DNA of 64,000 nucleotides from Schaalia odontolytica (lineage in GTDB: Bacteria > Actinomycetota > Actinomycetes > Actinomycetales > Actinomycetaceae), in assembly GCF_031191545.1 (NCBI RefSeq), contig NZ_CP133472.1:930001-994000 (forward strand), given 5' to 3'. Below, piece after piece: positions 17,418 through 24,945 of the stretch (the stretch's first letter is position 1; each line of letters starts with the position of its first letter). The notes below the pieces were generated by a model, which saw nothing but the letters and a program-made list of their open reading frames with translations, did not search any database and was not told where the DNA came from. The position numbers and the translations under genes are program-made.

Positions 17418-17530
17418 GTGCTTCTCCGTTACTGGGCCACGCGGCCCGCAACCTCAGCATATGAGGGCCACGCGCGCGAGCGCCATGCATGCTGTTACAA
17501 AACTCCGTATCGTGGCTAAACCCTCACCGA

Positions 17531-17550
17531 TCGGCCCATATATTGGCCGA
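17531..17550. promoter_or_regulatory. Inverted repeat upstream of metNIQ
   Basis: TCGGCC-8 nt-GGCCGA in the gap between metN and the fluC pair. Its position 114 bp upstream of metN fits an operator, but no regulator can be assigned. Confidence 0.3.
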
Positions 17551-17564
17551 CCTTGCGCACACAC

Positions 17565-17936
17565 CTATCCAGCGCAGGCGATACCGGCGAGCGCTCCACC
17601 CCACGAGGCCGCCCATGTGCACAGCGCCAAGCCCAGCGAGCGGCCCCGGAAGCCGTCCACCCACAGGGTCACCGCGTCCACAAGCGCCGTCGAGAAGGTC
17701 GTGAAACCACCCAGGAACCCCGTCGAGACGATCGGCATAAGCCAGCCGGGCACCAGCTGGGTGGCCGCACCGGCCAGGAAGCAGCCGGTCACGTTCACGA
17801 CCAGGATGCCGAGTCTCGCCCCCGCAGGGTCACCCCACGCGCAGAGGGCGCGCTGAACTCCCCGATCCAGCCAGAATCGCGCGCACGCGCCCACGCCTCC
17901 GGCCATGGCCACGAGAAGGAACATCGCTCCGCTCAT
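17565..17936 (-). CDS. fluC: Fluoride channel FluC/CrcB, second subunit
   Basis: Small dual-topology fluoride exporter. 123 residues, four hydrophobic segments. Conserved GGVGACARFWLD, NVTGCFLAG and the GFLGGFTTFSTA fluoride-path motif are all present. It overlaps the preceding fluC by ATGA. Paired crcB genes of this kind are thought to form heterodimers. Confidence 0.93.
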   Translation of the reverse strand: MSGAMFLLVAMAGGVGACARFWLDRGVQRALCAWGDPAGARLGILVVNVTGCFLAGAATQLVPGWLMPIVSTGFLGGFTTFSTALVDAVTLWVDGFRGRSLGLALCTWAASWGGALAGIACAG

Positions 17937-18397
17937 TCCCGATCCCCCTCACTGGTGACAGGCCGCGCACCCGGGCGGCCACACGACCACTCCCCCACGC
18001 ACATTCCCGCCCAGGCGCAGGCCCCACCCAGGGCCAGGAGACCAAGGGACTGAGAGACGGCCTCGACAATTCCATTGAGCGCCGCGTACCCCACCGACGC
18101 GACGATGTACGCCCCGTACGTCGTGAACGCTCCCGCGAAACCCGTGCCAACCAGGAGCCTCAGCTTCCTCAGCGATGTGTCGTCCCCAGCGCTGCGTGCC
18201 ATGCGCCCCACCACCCACCCGGATAGCGCGCCGAGGATAAACGCGCCCACAGCATTGACCGTCAGCGTCGACCACGACAGGAAGAGGCCGGGCGCGGGCG
18301 AGGCCTTCGCAAGCTCATCCAACGCGGCCCGCGCGGCAGTCCCCACGACCCCACCCACAAACACAGCCAACCAGTCGGGCACCCGAAAACTCGCCAT
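17933..18397 (-). CDS. fluC: Fluoride channel FluC/CrcB, first subunit
   Basis: 154 residues from ATG 18397. Four hydrophobic spans; NAVGAFILG and GTGFAGAFTTYGAYIVA correspond to the N-x2-G and GFxGxFTTFS motifs of the family, with Tyr-Gly in place of Phe-Ser. A charged tail of about 20 residues ends the protein. No fluoride riboswitch is visible in the 81 bp shared with the divergent gluQ. A TACAGT lies seven bases ahead of the ATG. Confidence 0.9.
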   Translation of the reverse strand: MASFRVPDWLAVFVGGVVGTAARAALDELAKASPAPGLFLSWSTLTVNAVGAFILGALSGWVVGRMARSAGDDTSLRKLRLLVGTGFAGAFTTYGAYIVASVGYAALNGIVEAVSQSLGLLALGGACAWAGMCVGEWSCGRPGARPVTSEGDRE

Positions 18398-18404
18398 GCA
18401 CCCC

Positions 18405-18410
18405 ACTGTA
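18405..18410 (-). promoter_or_regulatory. -10 hexamer of a leaderless fluC promoter
   Basis: Minus-strand TACAGT, seven bases, ATG at 18397. Confidence 0.45.
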
Positions 18411-18466
18411 CGCCTGCCGCGCACCGCACCCGGGGAGGCGGCACCCGGGAGGCAGCCGCCGCCTCG

Positions 18467-18472
18467 TACACT
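18467..18472 (+). promoter_or_regulatory. -10 hexamer of a leaderless gluQ promoter
   Basis: TACACT, six bases (GAGCCC), ATG at 18479; identical hexamer and spacing to moeA. Confidence 0.55.
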
Positions 18473-18478
18473 GAGCCC

Positions 18479-19393
18479 ATGACGAATACCGGACGATTCG
18501 CGCCCTCCCCCACGGGCGACTTCCACCTGGGCAACCTGCGCACCGCGATCCTCGCGTGGGCCTGGGCTCGAACGACCGGGCGGCGTTTCGTCCTGCGCAT
18601 CGAAGACATCGACCGTGAGCGCGCCGGCTCCGCACAGCGCCAGATCGAGGACCTCCAGGCCATCGGCGTGGATTGGGACGAGGCGCCCCTCATCCAAACC
18701 GCGCGGGCCGAGGCACACGAGGCCGCCCTCGCATCGCTGGCCGCACGCGGGCTCATCTTCGAGTGTTACTGCACCCGACGCGACATCCGCGAGGCCGCCT
18801 CCGCTCCCCACGTGCCGCCCGGCCACTACCCGGGCACCTGCCTGACGCTCACCGAGTCGCAGCGGGCCGCGAAGCGCGCGTCCCTGGCCGCCCTGGGGCG
18901 CGAACCCGCGCTGCGCCTGGCCGCCCCCTCACCCGAATGGACCGTGTTCGACGAGCTGCACGGCTCCTACACCGGACCCGTTGACCACTTCGTCGTGCGC
19001 CGCGCGGACGGCGTTCCCGCCTACAACCTCGCTGCCGTCGTCGACGACGCCTTCCAGGGCGTCGATCAGGTCGTGCGCGGCTTCGACCTGCTCTCCCAAG
19101 CACCCGCGCAGGCGCAGCTCGCTCACCTGCTCGGGGCGCCCGAGCCGACGTACGCGCACGTGCCCCTCGCACTCGCGCCATCGGGAGCGCGCCTGGCGAA
19201 GCGCGACGGTGCCGTCACCCTCTCGGATCTACGAGGCCTGGGCTGGTCCACCGCCGATGTCGTCGCGTTTATCGGGTCCTCCCTGGGGGTGCCCGGGGCG
19301 CGCTGCGCCGCCGACATTGCGGAAACACTGGGGATCGATGGCCTGCGTTCGTTGCCCACCGAGCCGTGGGTCGTGACGCCGCCAAGTTCCTGA
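18479..19393 (+). CDS. gluQ: Glutamyl-Q tRNA(Asp) synthetase
   Basis: Truncated class I synthetase paralogue that attaches Glu to queuosine in tRNA-Asp. 304 residues, against about 470 or more for true GluRS, because the anticodon-binding domain is absent. HIGH region APSPTGDFHLGNLRTA; LRIEDIDRERA; a zinc site with C-x-C (ECYCTRR) and Y-x3-C (HYPGTC); and a degenerate KMSKS region LAKRDGAVTL. Monocistronic, followed by the first large repeat region. Confidence 0.93.
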   Translation: MTNTGRFAPSPTGDFHLGNLRTAILAWAWARTTGRRFVLRIEDIDRERAGSAQRQIEDLQAIGVDWDEAPLIQTARAEAHEAALASLAARGLIFECYCTRRDIREAASAPHVPPGHYPGTCLTLTESQRAAKRASLAALGREPALRLAAPSPEWTVFDELHGSYTGPVDHFVVRRADGVPAYNLAAVVDDAFQGVDQVVRGFDLLSQAPAQAQLAHLLGAPEPTYAHVPLALAPSGARLAKRDGAVTLSDLRGLGWSTADVVAFIGSSLGVPGARCAADIAETLGIDGLRSLPTEPWVVTPPSS

Positions 19394-19430
19394 CGGACGT
19401 TGCCTGCCGTCAGGCGGCATCCAGTGTTGC

Positions 19431-19540
19431 CTGCGGCCCGCCGGCATCCAACATTCCCTGCCAACCGCGGTTTCCTAGACGCCACGCGGCCTCCCCGCGT
19501 GGGCCGGGCTGCTTGATGTGCCCGTGGGCGGCGGCCCGCC
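19431..19540. repeat. 110-bp direct repeat, copy 1
   Basis: Starts CTGCGGCCCGCCGGCATCCA and ends GTGGGCGGCGGCCCGCC. Copy 2 at 19660-19769 is identical as far as I can read. The copies lie 229 bp apart, start to start. Confidence 0.9.
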
Positions 19541-19615
19541 CAGTCCCCTGCGATGTCGGCCCGCTCAGTCTCCTGCGCTGTCGGCCCGCACAGTCCCCTG
19601 CGATGTCGGCCCACT
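19541..19615. repeat. 25-bp tandem repeat x3
   Basis: Three units of CAGTCCCCTGCGATGTCGGC + CCGCT with a few substitutions, directly after copy 1 of the 110-bp repeat. Confidence 0.85.
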
Positions 19616-19659
19616 CAGTCGTCGGGCGCTACCTGCCAACCACCGGCATCTAGTAGTGT

Positions 19660-19769
19660 CTGCGGCCCGCCGGCATCCAACATTCCCTGCCAACCGCGGT
19701 TTCCTAGACGCCACGCGGCCTCCCCGCGTGGGCCGGGCTGCTTGATGTGCCCGTGGGCGGCGGCCCGCC
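19660..19769. repeat. 110-bp direct repeat, copy 2
   Basis: Identical by eye to 19431-19540, which implies a recent duplication or gene conversion. Confidence 0.9.
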
Positions 19770-20069
19770 CGCTCGCCGTCCGCGCCGCGAGCTCCGCTCG
19801 GCGCGTCGTCTCGAAGCCCGGCCAGGCCCCGCCACCGCCCACGGGCACCGCAGCCAGGCCCAGCATCCGCCCACAGGCACCGCAGCCACACCAAACCACC
19901 GCCCGTGGACACCACAGCCGCACCCAGCAACCATTCACGGGCTTCGCGCCACTTTCGTGCCGGGATCGCATACGAGGTTTGTTGGATTCTGGCAGAGACA
20001 ACGCCCCCATGACGAGGCACCCGTGCATGAAACGAACGACGCCACCATCGACACATCATTCGCTCTGTC

Positions 20070-20358
20070 TGAAACCACCGGCACCTCTGTCGGCGCCTCC
20101 TCGCTCAAGGCTGAAACCACTGGCACCTCCGTCTGCGCCTCCTCGCCCTGAGCCGCAACCGTTGGCACCTCTGTCGATACTCCCCAGCACCAGATTGAAA
20201 CCACTGCCGCCACCGTCAACGATATACGGCCGTTTTTGGGGCATTTTTCGCCGACAGGGGTGCCGCCGGTTTCATATAGCCGCTTCAACACCCCGACAGA
20301 AGCGCCAACGGTTTCATTCAACCGACCACAACGCCTGGCAAAGGTGTCATCGGTTCCA
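20070..20358. repeat. 42-bp-pitch inverted array, locus 1
   Basis: Four cores of the form TGAAACCACTGGCACCTCCG start at 20070, 20112, 20154 and 20196 (exact 42-bp steps). Three reverse-orientation cores (such as GGTGCCGCCGGTTTCA) end at 20274, 20316 and 20358, again in 42-bp steps. The last forward-strand core start and first reverse core end are 78 bp apart. The junction reads TGGGGCATTTTTCGCCGAC. The locus 3 array at 46 kb shares the core, pitch and junction length. Confidence 0.8.
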
Positions 20359-20411
20359 CCAAGGACCCGAGAGTTCCACCGCGGACCCAACAGCTCCACC
20401 ACGGGCCCGAG
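20352..20411. repeat. 20-bp tandem repeat x3
   Basis: GTTCCACCAAGGACCCGAGA-like units at 20-bp spacing, beginning inside the last core of the 42-bp array. The pitch has dropped to about half. Confidence 0.7.
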
Positions 20412-20576
20412 AAACCTCAGAGCTGATTCCTCCAGTTTCACAACAGGATACGCCGAAGGCTCTGCATGAAAGAGATACCGACCGACAATGCACAGAACGC
20501 ACTCCCGAGGGTCGCACGAACATAAGGCCGCAGCTCATCAACGAAGCACACAAGCAGTAGTTCGTTGGGACGATGA

Positions 20577-20611
20577 CAGTTTCATGACGCCCCGTGTCGC
20601 ATGAAGCGCAG
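20577..20611. repeat. 35-bp palindromic repeat, copy 1
   Basis: Starts CAGTTTCATGACGCCCCGTG and continues TCGCATGAAGCGCAG. Inside, TTCATG pairs with CATGAA. Exact copy at 20641-20675. Confidence 0.85.
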
Positions 20612-20640
20612 GTCCAACGCAGCGCCGAGGCGCGGGGCGC

Positions 20641-20675
20641 CAGTTTCATGACGCCCCGTGTCGCATGAAGCGCAG
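20641..20675. repeat. 35-bp palindromic repeat, copy 2
   Basis: Exact copy of 20577-20611 at a 64-bp offset. Confidence 0.85.
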
Positions 20676-20743
20676 TAGGCCTCACTTTCAGACCCCCGTA
20701 GCCATGCCCCACGCGCAAACTCCCTCGACCTCGCCCTTGCAGC

Positions 20744-20930
20744 AACACGATTCGTCCATCCTCATAGCTGGTCCCAACCAACTAAAATACCGACTGTCCC
20801 GCACCAGAAAGCCGAAAAGTCACTACAAAACCAACACGTTTTGTCCATCCTTCAAGTTGGCTCCCACCAACTTCAATACCGATTATTCCGCACCAAAAAG
20901 CCGAAAAGTCACTACAAAACCAACACGTTT
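20744..20930. repeat. 89-bp tandem repeat, two units plus a short third
   Basis: Units begin AACACG at 20744, 20833 and 20922. Shared text includes GCCGAAAAGTCACTACAAAA. Each unit contains a small hairpin (for example AGTTGG-CTCCCA-CCAACT). Confidence 0.85.
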
Positions 20931-20994
20931 TGTCCTATAACCCCAATGTCCTATAACCCCAATGTCCTATAACCCAAGTGTCCTATAACCCTGC
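20931..20994. repeat. 16-bp tandem repeat x4
   Basis: TGTCCTATAACCCCAA at 20931, 20947, 20963 and 20979; the last two units carry small changes. Confidence 0.9.
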
Positions 20995-21047
20995 AACCGA
21001 GCCCCTCGCACGACGACTCCCCGACGGGGCACAGGCAAGGCTGCTAC

Positions 21048-21148
21048 AAGCGACAACCCGCACCGCGCGACGTGAATGCGAACCGCCCGAGCAGGTCGCC
21101 TGCACGTCAGGTAAGCGACAACCCGCACGGCGCGACATGAGTACGAAC
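21048..21148. repeat. 36-bp direct repeat pair
   Basis: AAGCGACAACCCGCACCGCG... at 21048-21083 and again, with four changes, at 21113-21148. Confidence 0.75.
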
Positions 21149-21167
21149 TGCGCTTGTGAATGGGCAT

Positions 21168-21193
21168 GAAAAAGCACTCCCGAAGGAGTGCTT
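21168..21193 (-). terminator. Rho-independent terminator of tRNA-Arg
   Basis: On the minus strand, AAGCACTCC-TTCG-GGAGTGCTT followed by TTTTC, about 50 bp past the tRNA 3' end. A textbook intrinsic terminator. Confidence 0.85.
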
Positions 21194-21243
21194 GGAAGAA
21201 ACGCAGAACCCCCACCGGTGGATCGCACCGAGGGGGGCCGCTG

Positions 21244-21316
21244 CGCGCCCGGAGGGACTCGAACCCCCAACCTTCTGAACCGTAATCAGATGCTCTATCC
21301 ATTGAGCTACGGGCGC
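21244..21316 (-). tRNA. tRNA-Arg (anticodon ACG)
   Basis: 73-nt cloverleaf on the minus strand: acceptor GCGCCCG/CGGGCGC, anticodon stem TCTGA/TCAGA with loop TTACGGT (anticodon ACG), and T-arm with GGTTCGAGTCC. The discriminator is G, and CCA is not encoded. The A34 of this anticodon is the substrate of TadA, encoded at 11.7-13.0 kb. Confidence 0.95.
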
Positions 21317-21438
21317 TTGCCGTTTGGCTGGGTATAAGCTTACACGCTCTTCTCCGAGATGCAAATCAAGAGATATGGCCTGAACCACATCGAAGAAATG
21401 CATCCTGCAGCTGACCAAGATCGAGCAGCATATACAAA

Positions 21439-21525
21439 GATCCTCCGCGCACCCGGCAGCGCACCCTTATCCTTGCTGCATTCCTGCCCTGGGGAGGTTC
21501 GGATGATACCGTCACGCGGAGGACC
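21439..21525 (-). ncRNA. ffs: Small SRP RNA (4.5S)
   Basis: The minus strand carries the conserved SRP domain IV: CCCCAGGGCAGGAATGCAGC followed by AAGGATAAGGG. This fits the actinobacterial form CCAGG-x-C-x-GGAA-x-GCAGCAA. The ends pair as GGTCCTCCGCG with CGCGGAGGATC, enclosing an elongated hairpin, and TTT follows the 3' arm. The ends are set by that stem and are approximate to a few bases. It lies between tRNA-Arg and the YbaK-family gene. Confidence 0.85.
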
Positions 21526-21667
21526 GGCTCCCAGCATACACGTTTTCGCCCCACTCGTGCAGCTGCGGCAGGCATGCCGCCGACCACGACGTGCCGACAC
21601 CCCCACACGCAGCCGTTACAGATGCACGCGCATCGGGCAACCCATACACCCACCGCAACGACGGACC

Positions 21668-21673
21668 TATCCT
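21668..21673 (+). promoter_or_regulatory. -10 hexamer of a leaderless promoter (YbaK-family gene)
   Basis: TATCCT, six bases (GATGTC), ATG at 21680. Confidence 0.5.
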
Positions 21674-21679
21674 GATGTC

Positions 21680-22243
21680 ATGAGCGACATCATCATTCCC
21701 GGTATCGGCTCACTCGAGCCGGTGCCTGCACTGGACCATCTCGATCTGCTCGCGCCGCCGGTCGCCGCCGCACTGACCACACTTGCCGAGCGCGGGGCGG
21801 CCACTGCCTCGTCGGCGCTCGTCGTTGCGATCGACCCAGAGCTGGCCGACACGGAGGTCATGACGCGCGAGTTCGGCATGGACCTGGCCCTGTCGTCGAA
21901 CTGCATCCTGGTGGCCGGCAAGCGCGCTGGCGAGGAGCGGATCGCAGCATGCGTCGTTCGCGCGACGACGAACGCGGACGTCAATCACGTCGTGAAGAAG
22001 CGTCTCGACGTGCGCAAGGCCAGCTTCTGGCCGCAGAACCGCGCGGTCGAGGCGTCGGGCATGGAGTACGGCGGCATCACGCCCGTGGGCGTGCCCGAGT
22101 CATGGCGACTCCTCATCGACTCGGCGTGTGCGACGGGGTGGAGTTGCATCGGCTCGGGCCTGCGCCGCTCGAAGCTCTTCGTGACGGGCGAGGTTCTCGC
22201 GGCTCTGCCGGGTGCAGAGATCGTGGAGGGCCTCGGAGCCTGA
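21680..22243 (+). CDS. YbaK/EbsC-family aminoacyl-tRNA deacylase-like protein
   Basis: 187 residues. Members of this family hydrolyse misacylated tRNAs (for example Cys-tRNA-Pro). Characteristic stretches: ALDHLDLLAPPVAAAL, IDPELADTEVM, NCILVAGKRAGEERIAACVV, DVRKASFWP, MEYGGITPVGVP and the C-terminal IGSGLRRSKL. The start at 21680 is chosen over the longer upstream frame because that frame runs through the SRP RNA. Neighbours are tRNA and SRP RNA genes, a translation-linked setting. Confidence 0.88.
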   Translation: MSDIIIPGIGSLEPVPALDHLDLLAPPVAAALTTLAERGAATASSALVVAIDPELADTEVMTREFGMDLALSSNCILVAGKRAGEERIAACVVRATTNADVNHVVKKRLDVRKASFWPQNRAVEASGMEYGGITPVGVPESWRLLIDSACATGWSCIGSGLRRSKLFVTGEVLAALPGAEIVEGLGA

Positions 22244-22497
22244 GGGAACGAGGCCGGGACACCCGCCACACCGCCCAATCTGAGCGCCACCCGACGGCAC
22301 GCGCGTCAGACCGCCCCAACGAAGCAGTCCACGCAACTACCTGGCGAGCCGACCAGCAGCGCCGAAAGCCGGGATGCACGCGGCCTATCTGTCGCCCTAA
22401 TTTCGCACTTCGTTCCCTCACCAGGGCAACAGACGGGATTCGTTGAGGGAACGCCCCTCCCCTGCGATGGTGACTTTTCGTTGGAAACAAAAAGAAA

Positions 22498-22525
22498 ACC
22501 CCGGAACCTGAAGCGGTCCCGGGGT
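22498..22525 (-). terminator. Rho-independent terminator of tRNA-Ser
   Basis: On the minus strand, ACCCCGGGACC-loop-GGTTCCGGGGT followed by TTTCTTTTTG, immediately after the tRNA 3' end. Confidence 0.85.
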
Positions 22526-22529
22526 CCGG

Positions 22530-22617
22530 TGGCGGAGGATGGGGGATTCGAACCCCCGAGGGCTTGCACCCAACACGCTTTCCAAGCGTGCGCCATAGGC
22601 CACTAGGCGAATCCTCC
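22530..22617 (-). tRNA. tRNA-Ser (anticodon GGA)
   Basis: Class II tRNA on the minus strand with a long variable arm. Acceptor GGAGGAT/ATCCTCC, anticodon stem ACGCT/AGCGT with loop TTGGAAA (anticodon GGA), discriminator G, and an encoded CCA at 22530-22532. Confidence 0.95.
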
Positions 22618-22847
22618 GTGCACATCGTGCCGGACAATCATAAGCGAAAAATGCCCGCCCGCGCCAATCCTGGCCAATGGACCATGTCACAGGCGCAAGA
22701 TTTCAGGAAAAACAGGAACCTCCGGGGAACGAATGACCCCGCCGAACCCACCGAGGCTTGAGCAGTCAGCGCAGCGCACACACGCGGCGCGCATCGGAGC
22801 CTCCGCGTAGCCGGCCGTACCCGCGAGAGGCACCCCGACCTCGTCGA

Positions 22848-23285
22848 TTAGCCGAGCCCCAGCACGTAAATGTATGCGGCGATGAAGACGAGAACTCCAT
22901 CGAAGACAAGGGCGGCGATAGCCTCCCTCGAACCGATGCGCTCGGGGAGCGATTGCGCCTGGATCAGCGCAACGACGCCGAGGACGATGCTGATAAGAAT
23001 GGTGATGCCGAAGAAACCAAAGACAGCGAACCAGAGGGCAGCTTTCGCTATGGGATTCGTGATGGGCACCGGGGAGGTGTAGCCGCCATCGGCAAAAACC
23101 TCCCTGACATTGACGTATTCAGTCCCCGGGAAACTCCCGTAGGAGGCGGGCGCGCTCCCATGCGTCACGCTCTCGGGCGCGTAGCCGAAGCGGTCGCCCG
23201 CAACGCTCATCGGCGAGGCATCGGCCGGGTTCGCCCCGGACATGCCGGAGGCGACGGGGGCGATGTTCGGGGAGGGCTGACTCAT
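22848..23285 (-). CDS. Small membrane protein with two C-terminal TM segments (DUF4190-like)
   Basis: 145 residues from ATG 23285. The first half is polar and Pro/Ser/Gly-rich with no signal peptide. The second half has two hydrophobic helices (about residues 80-105 and 120-145: ALWFAVFGFFGITILISIVL and IAALVFDGVLVFIAAYIYVL). This layout is common in actinobacterial DUF4190/Yip1-like proteins of unknown role. It is divergent from the uracil permease gene. AATAGT seven bases before the ATG may be a -10. Confidence 0.7.
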   Translation of the reverse strand: MSQPSPNIAPVASGMSGANPADASPMSVAGDRFGYAPESVTHGSAPASYGSFPGTEYVNVREVFADGGYTSPVPITNPIAKAALWFAVFGFFGITILISIVLGVVALIQAQSLPERIGSREAIAALVFDGVLVFIAAYIYVLGLG

Positions 23286-23444
23286 GTGCCCCACTATTCC
23301 ATAAAGGGAGGGGCATGCACCACACTTTGCCCGCTGGAAGGGTTTACGCGTGGCGAAACCTGTCGACACGGGGGCGGACGCGCTACCCTGTTATTCCGAC
23401 CGGTACGGCCATCCCGCCCATCAACTGATCGGATTTGTACGCTT

Positions 23445-24818
23445 ATGAGCGAAACGAAGACCTCGCTGTTCCGTTGGAAGCTTCACGGTAACGGCACGTC
23501 CATTAACCCCGGCGACGTCGTCCTTCCTGGCGAGCGACTGTCGTGGCCGCGCACCATCGGCATTGGCGCCCAGCACGTGGTCGCAATGTTTGGTGCCACG
23601 TTCCTTGTTCCGTTGTTGACAGGTTTCCCCCCGTCAACAACGCTTTTTTTCACGGCGATCGGCACCCTGCTGTTCTTCCTGATTACGGCCGGCCGTCTGC
23701 CCTCCTACCTGGGCTCCTCGTTCGCGCTCATCGCGCCGATCACCGCGGTGTCGGCCTCGATGGGTTCGTCGTATGCGCTGGGCGGCATCATCGCGACCGG
23801 CGCCACGCTGGCGCTGGTCGGCCTGATCGTCCACTTCGCGGGCGTTCGTTGGATTGACGCGACGATGCCTCCGGTCGTGACCGGCGCGATCGTGGCTCTC
23901 ATCGGCCTGAACTTGGCTCCCGCCGCATGGAACTGGGTGAAGGAAGGCCCGATCACGGCCGTCGTGACGATCGTGTCGATCTGCCTGGTGACGGTGCTCT
24001 TCAAGGGCATCCTGGGCCGCCTCTCAATCCTGATCGGCGTTCTGATCGGCTACGTCGCCGCGATTATCCAGGGCGAGGTCGACTTCTCCTCCGTGGGTCA
24101 GGCCGCCTGGATCGGCCTCCCCGAGTTCCACACCCCCCAGTTCGCTCCCTCGACGCTGGGCTTGTTCCTTCCGGTTGTTTTCATCCTGGTCGCCGAGAAC
24201 GTCGGCCACGTGAAGTCGGTGTCCGCGATGACGGGCGAAAACATGGATGACCTGACGGGCCGCGCCCTCGTCGCGGACGGCCTTTCCACGATGATGGCCG
24301 GCTCCGGCGGCGGTTCGGGTACGACCACCTACGCGGAGAACATCGGCGTCATGGCGGCGACCCGCGTCTACTCGACGGCCGCCTACATCGTGGCGGCGTG
24401 CTTCGCGCTTGTTCTGTCGATGCTGCCGAAGTTCGGCGCCCTCATCGCGACGATTCCCGCCGGCGTGCTCGGCGGCGCGGGCACGGTCCTGTACGGCATG
24501 ATTGGCATGCTGGGCGTTCGCATCTGGGTGCAGAACCGCGTGGACTTCTCCAACCCGGTGAACCTGAACACCGCCGCGGTCTCCCTGATCGTCGCGATCG
24601 CGAACTTCACGTGGACGGTTGGCGAGATGTCCTTCGAGGGCATCGCACTGGGCACCGCTGCGGCACTGCTCATCTACCACGGCATGCGCCTGATCTCGAA
24701 GCTGCGCGGCACGAACCTGGAGGCCGCGTCGCCCGCGTCCGCGCCGTCGGGTTCGGAGCTGGAGGGCGAGGCGTACTCGAAGCGTCACCGCTCGCCCGCG
24801 CCGCAGGCCGACGCCTGA
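23445..24818 (+). CDS. uraA: Uracil/xanthine permease (NCS2 family)
   Basis: Nucleobase:cation symporter with about 14 transmembrane segments. 457 residues. NCS2 hallmarks: QHVVAMFGATFLVPLLTG near the N-terminus, VAENVGHVKSVSAMTG (the Q/E-N-x-G signature region), and GSGGGSGTTTYAENIGVMAATRV. Together with upp it fits uracil salvage; xanthine or uric acid cannot be excluded. ATG 23445 lacks a clear Shine-Dalgarno. TACCCT at 23391 is a possible -10, giving a leader of about 40 nt. Confidence 0.88.
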   Translation: MSETKTSLFRWKLHGNGTSINPGDVVLPGERLSWPRTIGIGAQHVVAMFGATFLVPLLTGFPPSTTLFFTAIGTLLFFLITAGRLPSYLGSSFALIAPITAVSASMGSSYALGGIIATGATLALVGLIVHFAGVRWIDATMPPVVTGAIVALIGLNLAPAAWNWVKEGPITAVVTIVSICLVTVLFKGILGRLSILIGVLIGYVAAIIQGEVDFSSVGQAAWIGLPEFHTPQFAPSTLGLFLPVVFILVAENVGHVKSVSAMTGENMDDLTGRALVADGLSTMMAGSGGGSGTTTYAENIGVMAATRVYSTAAYIVAACFALVLSMLPKFGALIATIPAGVLGGAGTVLYGMIGMLGVRIWVQNRVDFSNPVNLNTAAVSLIVAIANFTWTVGEMSFEGIALGTAAALLIYHGMRLISKLRGTNLEAASPASAPSGSELEGEAYSKRHRSPAPQADA

Positions 24819-24834
24819 TCGTAGGGGTTCACGG

Positions 24835-24898
24835 ACGAGGCCGGGGCTCGGCCGCTCTCTCACCGCTCGGTGGGAGCGTGGCTGGGCCCCGGCCTCGT
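24835..24898 (+). terminator. Hairpin terminator after uraA
   Basis: ACGAGGCCGGGGC (24835-24847) pairs with GCCCCGGCCTCGT (24886-24898), followed by TTTG. The same arm sequence is reused after the OpuC operon at 29671. Confidence 0.75.
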
Positions 24899-24945
24899 TT
24901 GCGCGCTCACCTGCAAGTGACCGATTGACAGTTACGTGCGGCTAT

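Larger units (their letters stand above)
19394..21167. other. 1.8-kb gene-free repeat mosaic between gluQ and tRNA-Arg
   Basis: No credible gene in any frame. In order it holds a 110-bp direct duplication with a 25-bp x3 tandem between the copies, a stretch resembling one at 35.75-35.89 kb, the 42-bp-pitch inverted array (20070-20358), a 20-bp tandem, a 35-bp palindromic repeat x2, an 89-bp tandem x2, a 16-bp tandem x4 and a 36-bp repeat x2. The flanking genes are convergent, so repeats can accumulate here without breaking promoters. Confidence 0.8.

Noticed and set aside
17418-17564. SAM or other riboswitch upstream of metNIQ
   Set aside because: No SAM-I/II core could be recognised; only a short inverted repeat and a normal ribosome site are visible.
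18398-18478. Fluoride riboswitch upstream of fluC
   Set aside because: The space is only 81 bp shared with a divergent promoter. The GGNGAUGG...CUGAUGA pattern is absent.
19935-20441. 168-codon minus-strand frame with TEVPVVS repeats
   Set aside because: It is a translation of the 42-bp array. No ribosome site, and the repeats change frame at the junction.
24835-24847. GACGAGGC/GAGGCCGGGG as a genome-wide signal (uptake or segregation motif)
   Set aside because: The octamer is frequent in both orientations, inside genes and terminators alike, with no visible strand bias. Codon and terminator usage explains it.
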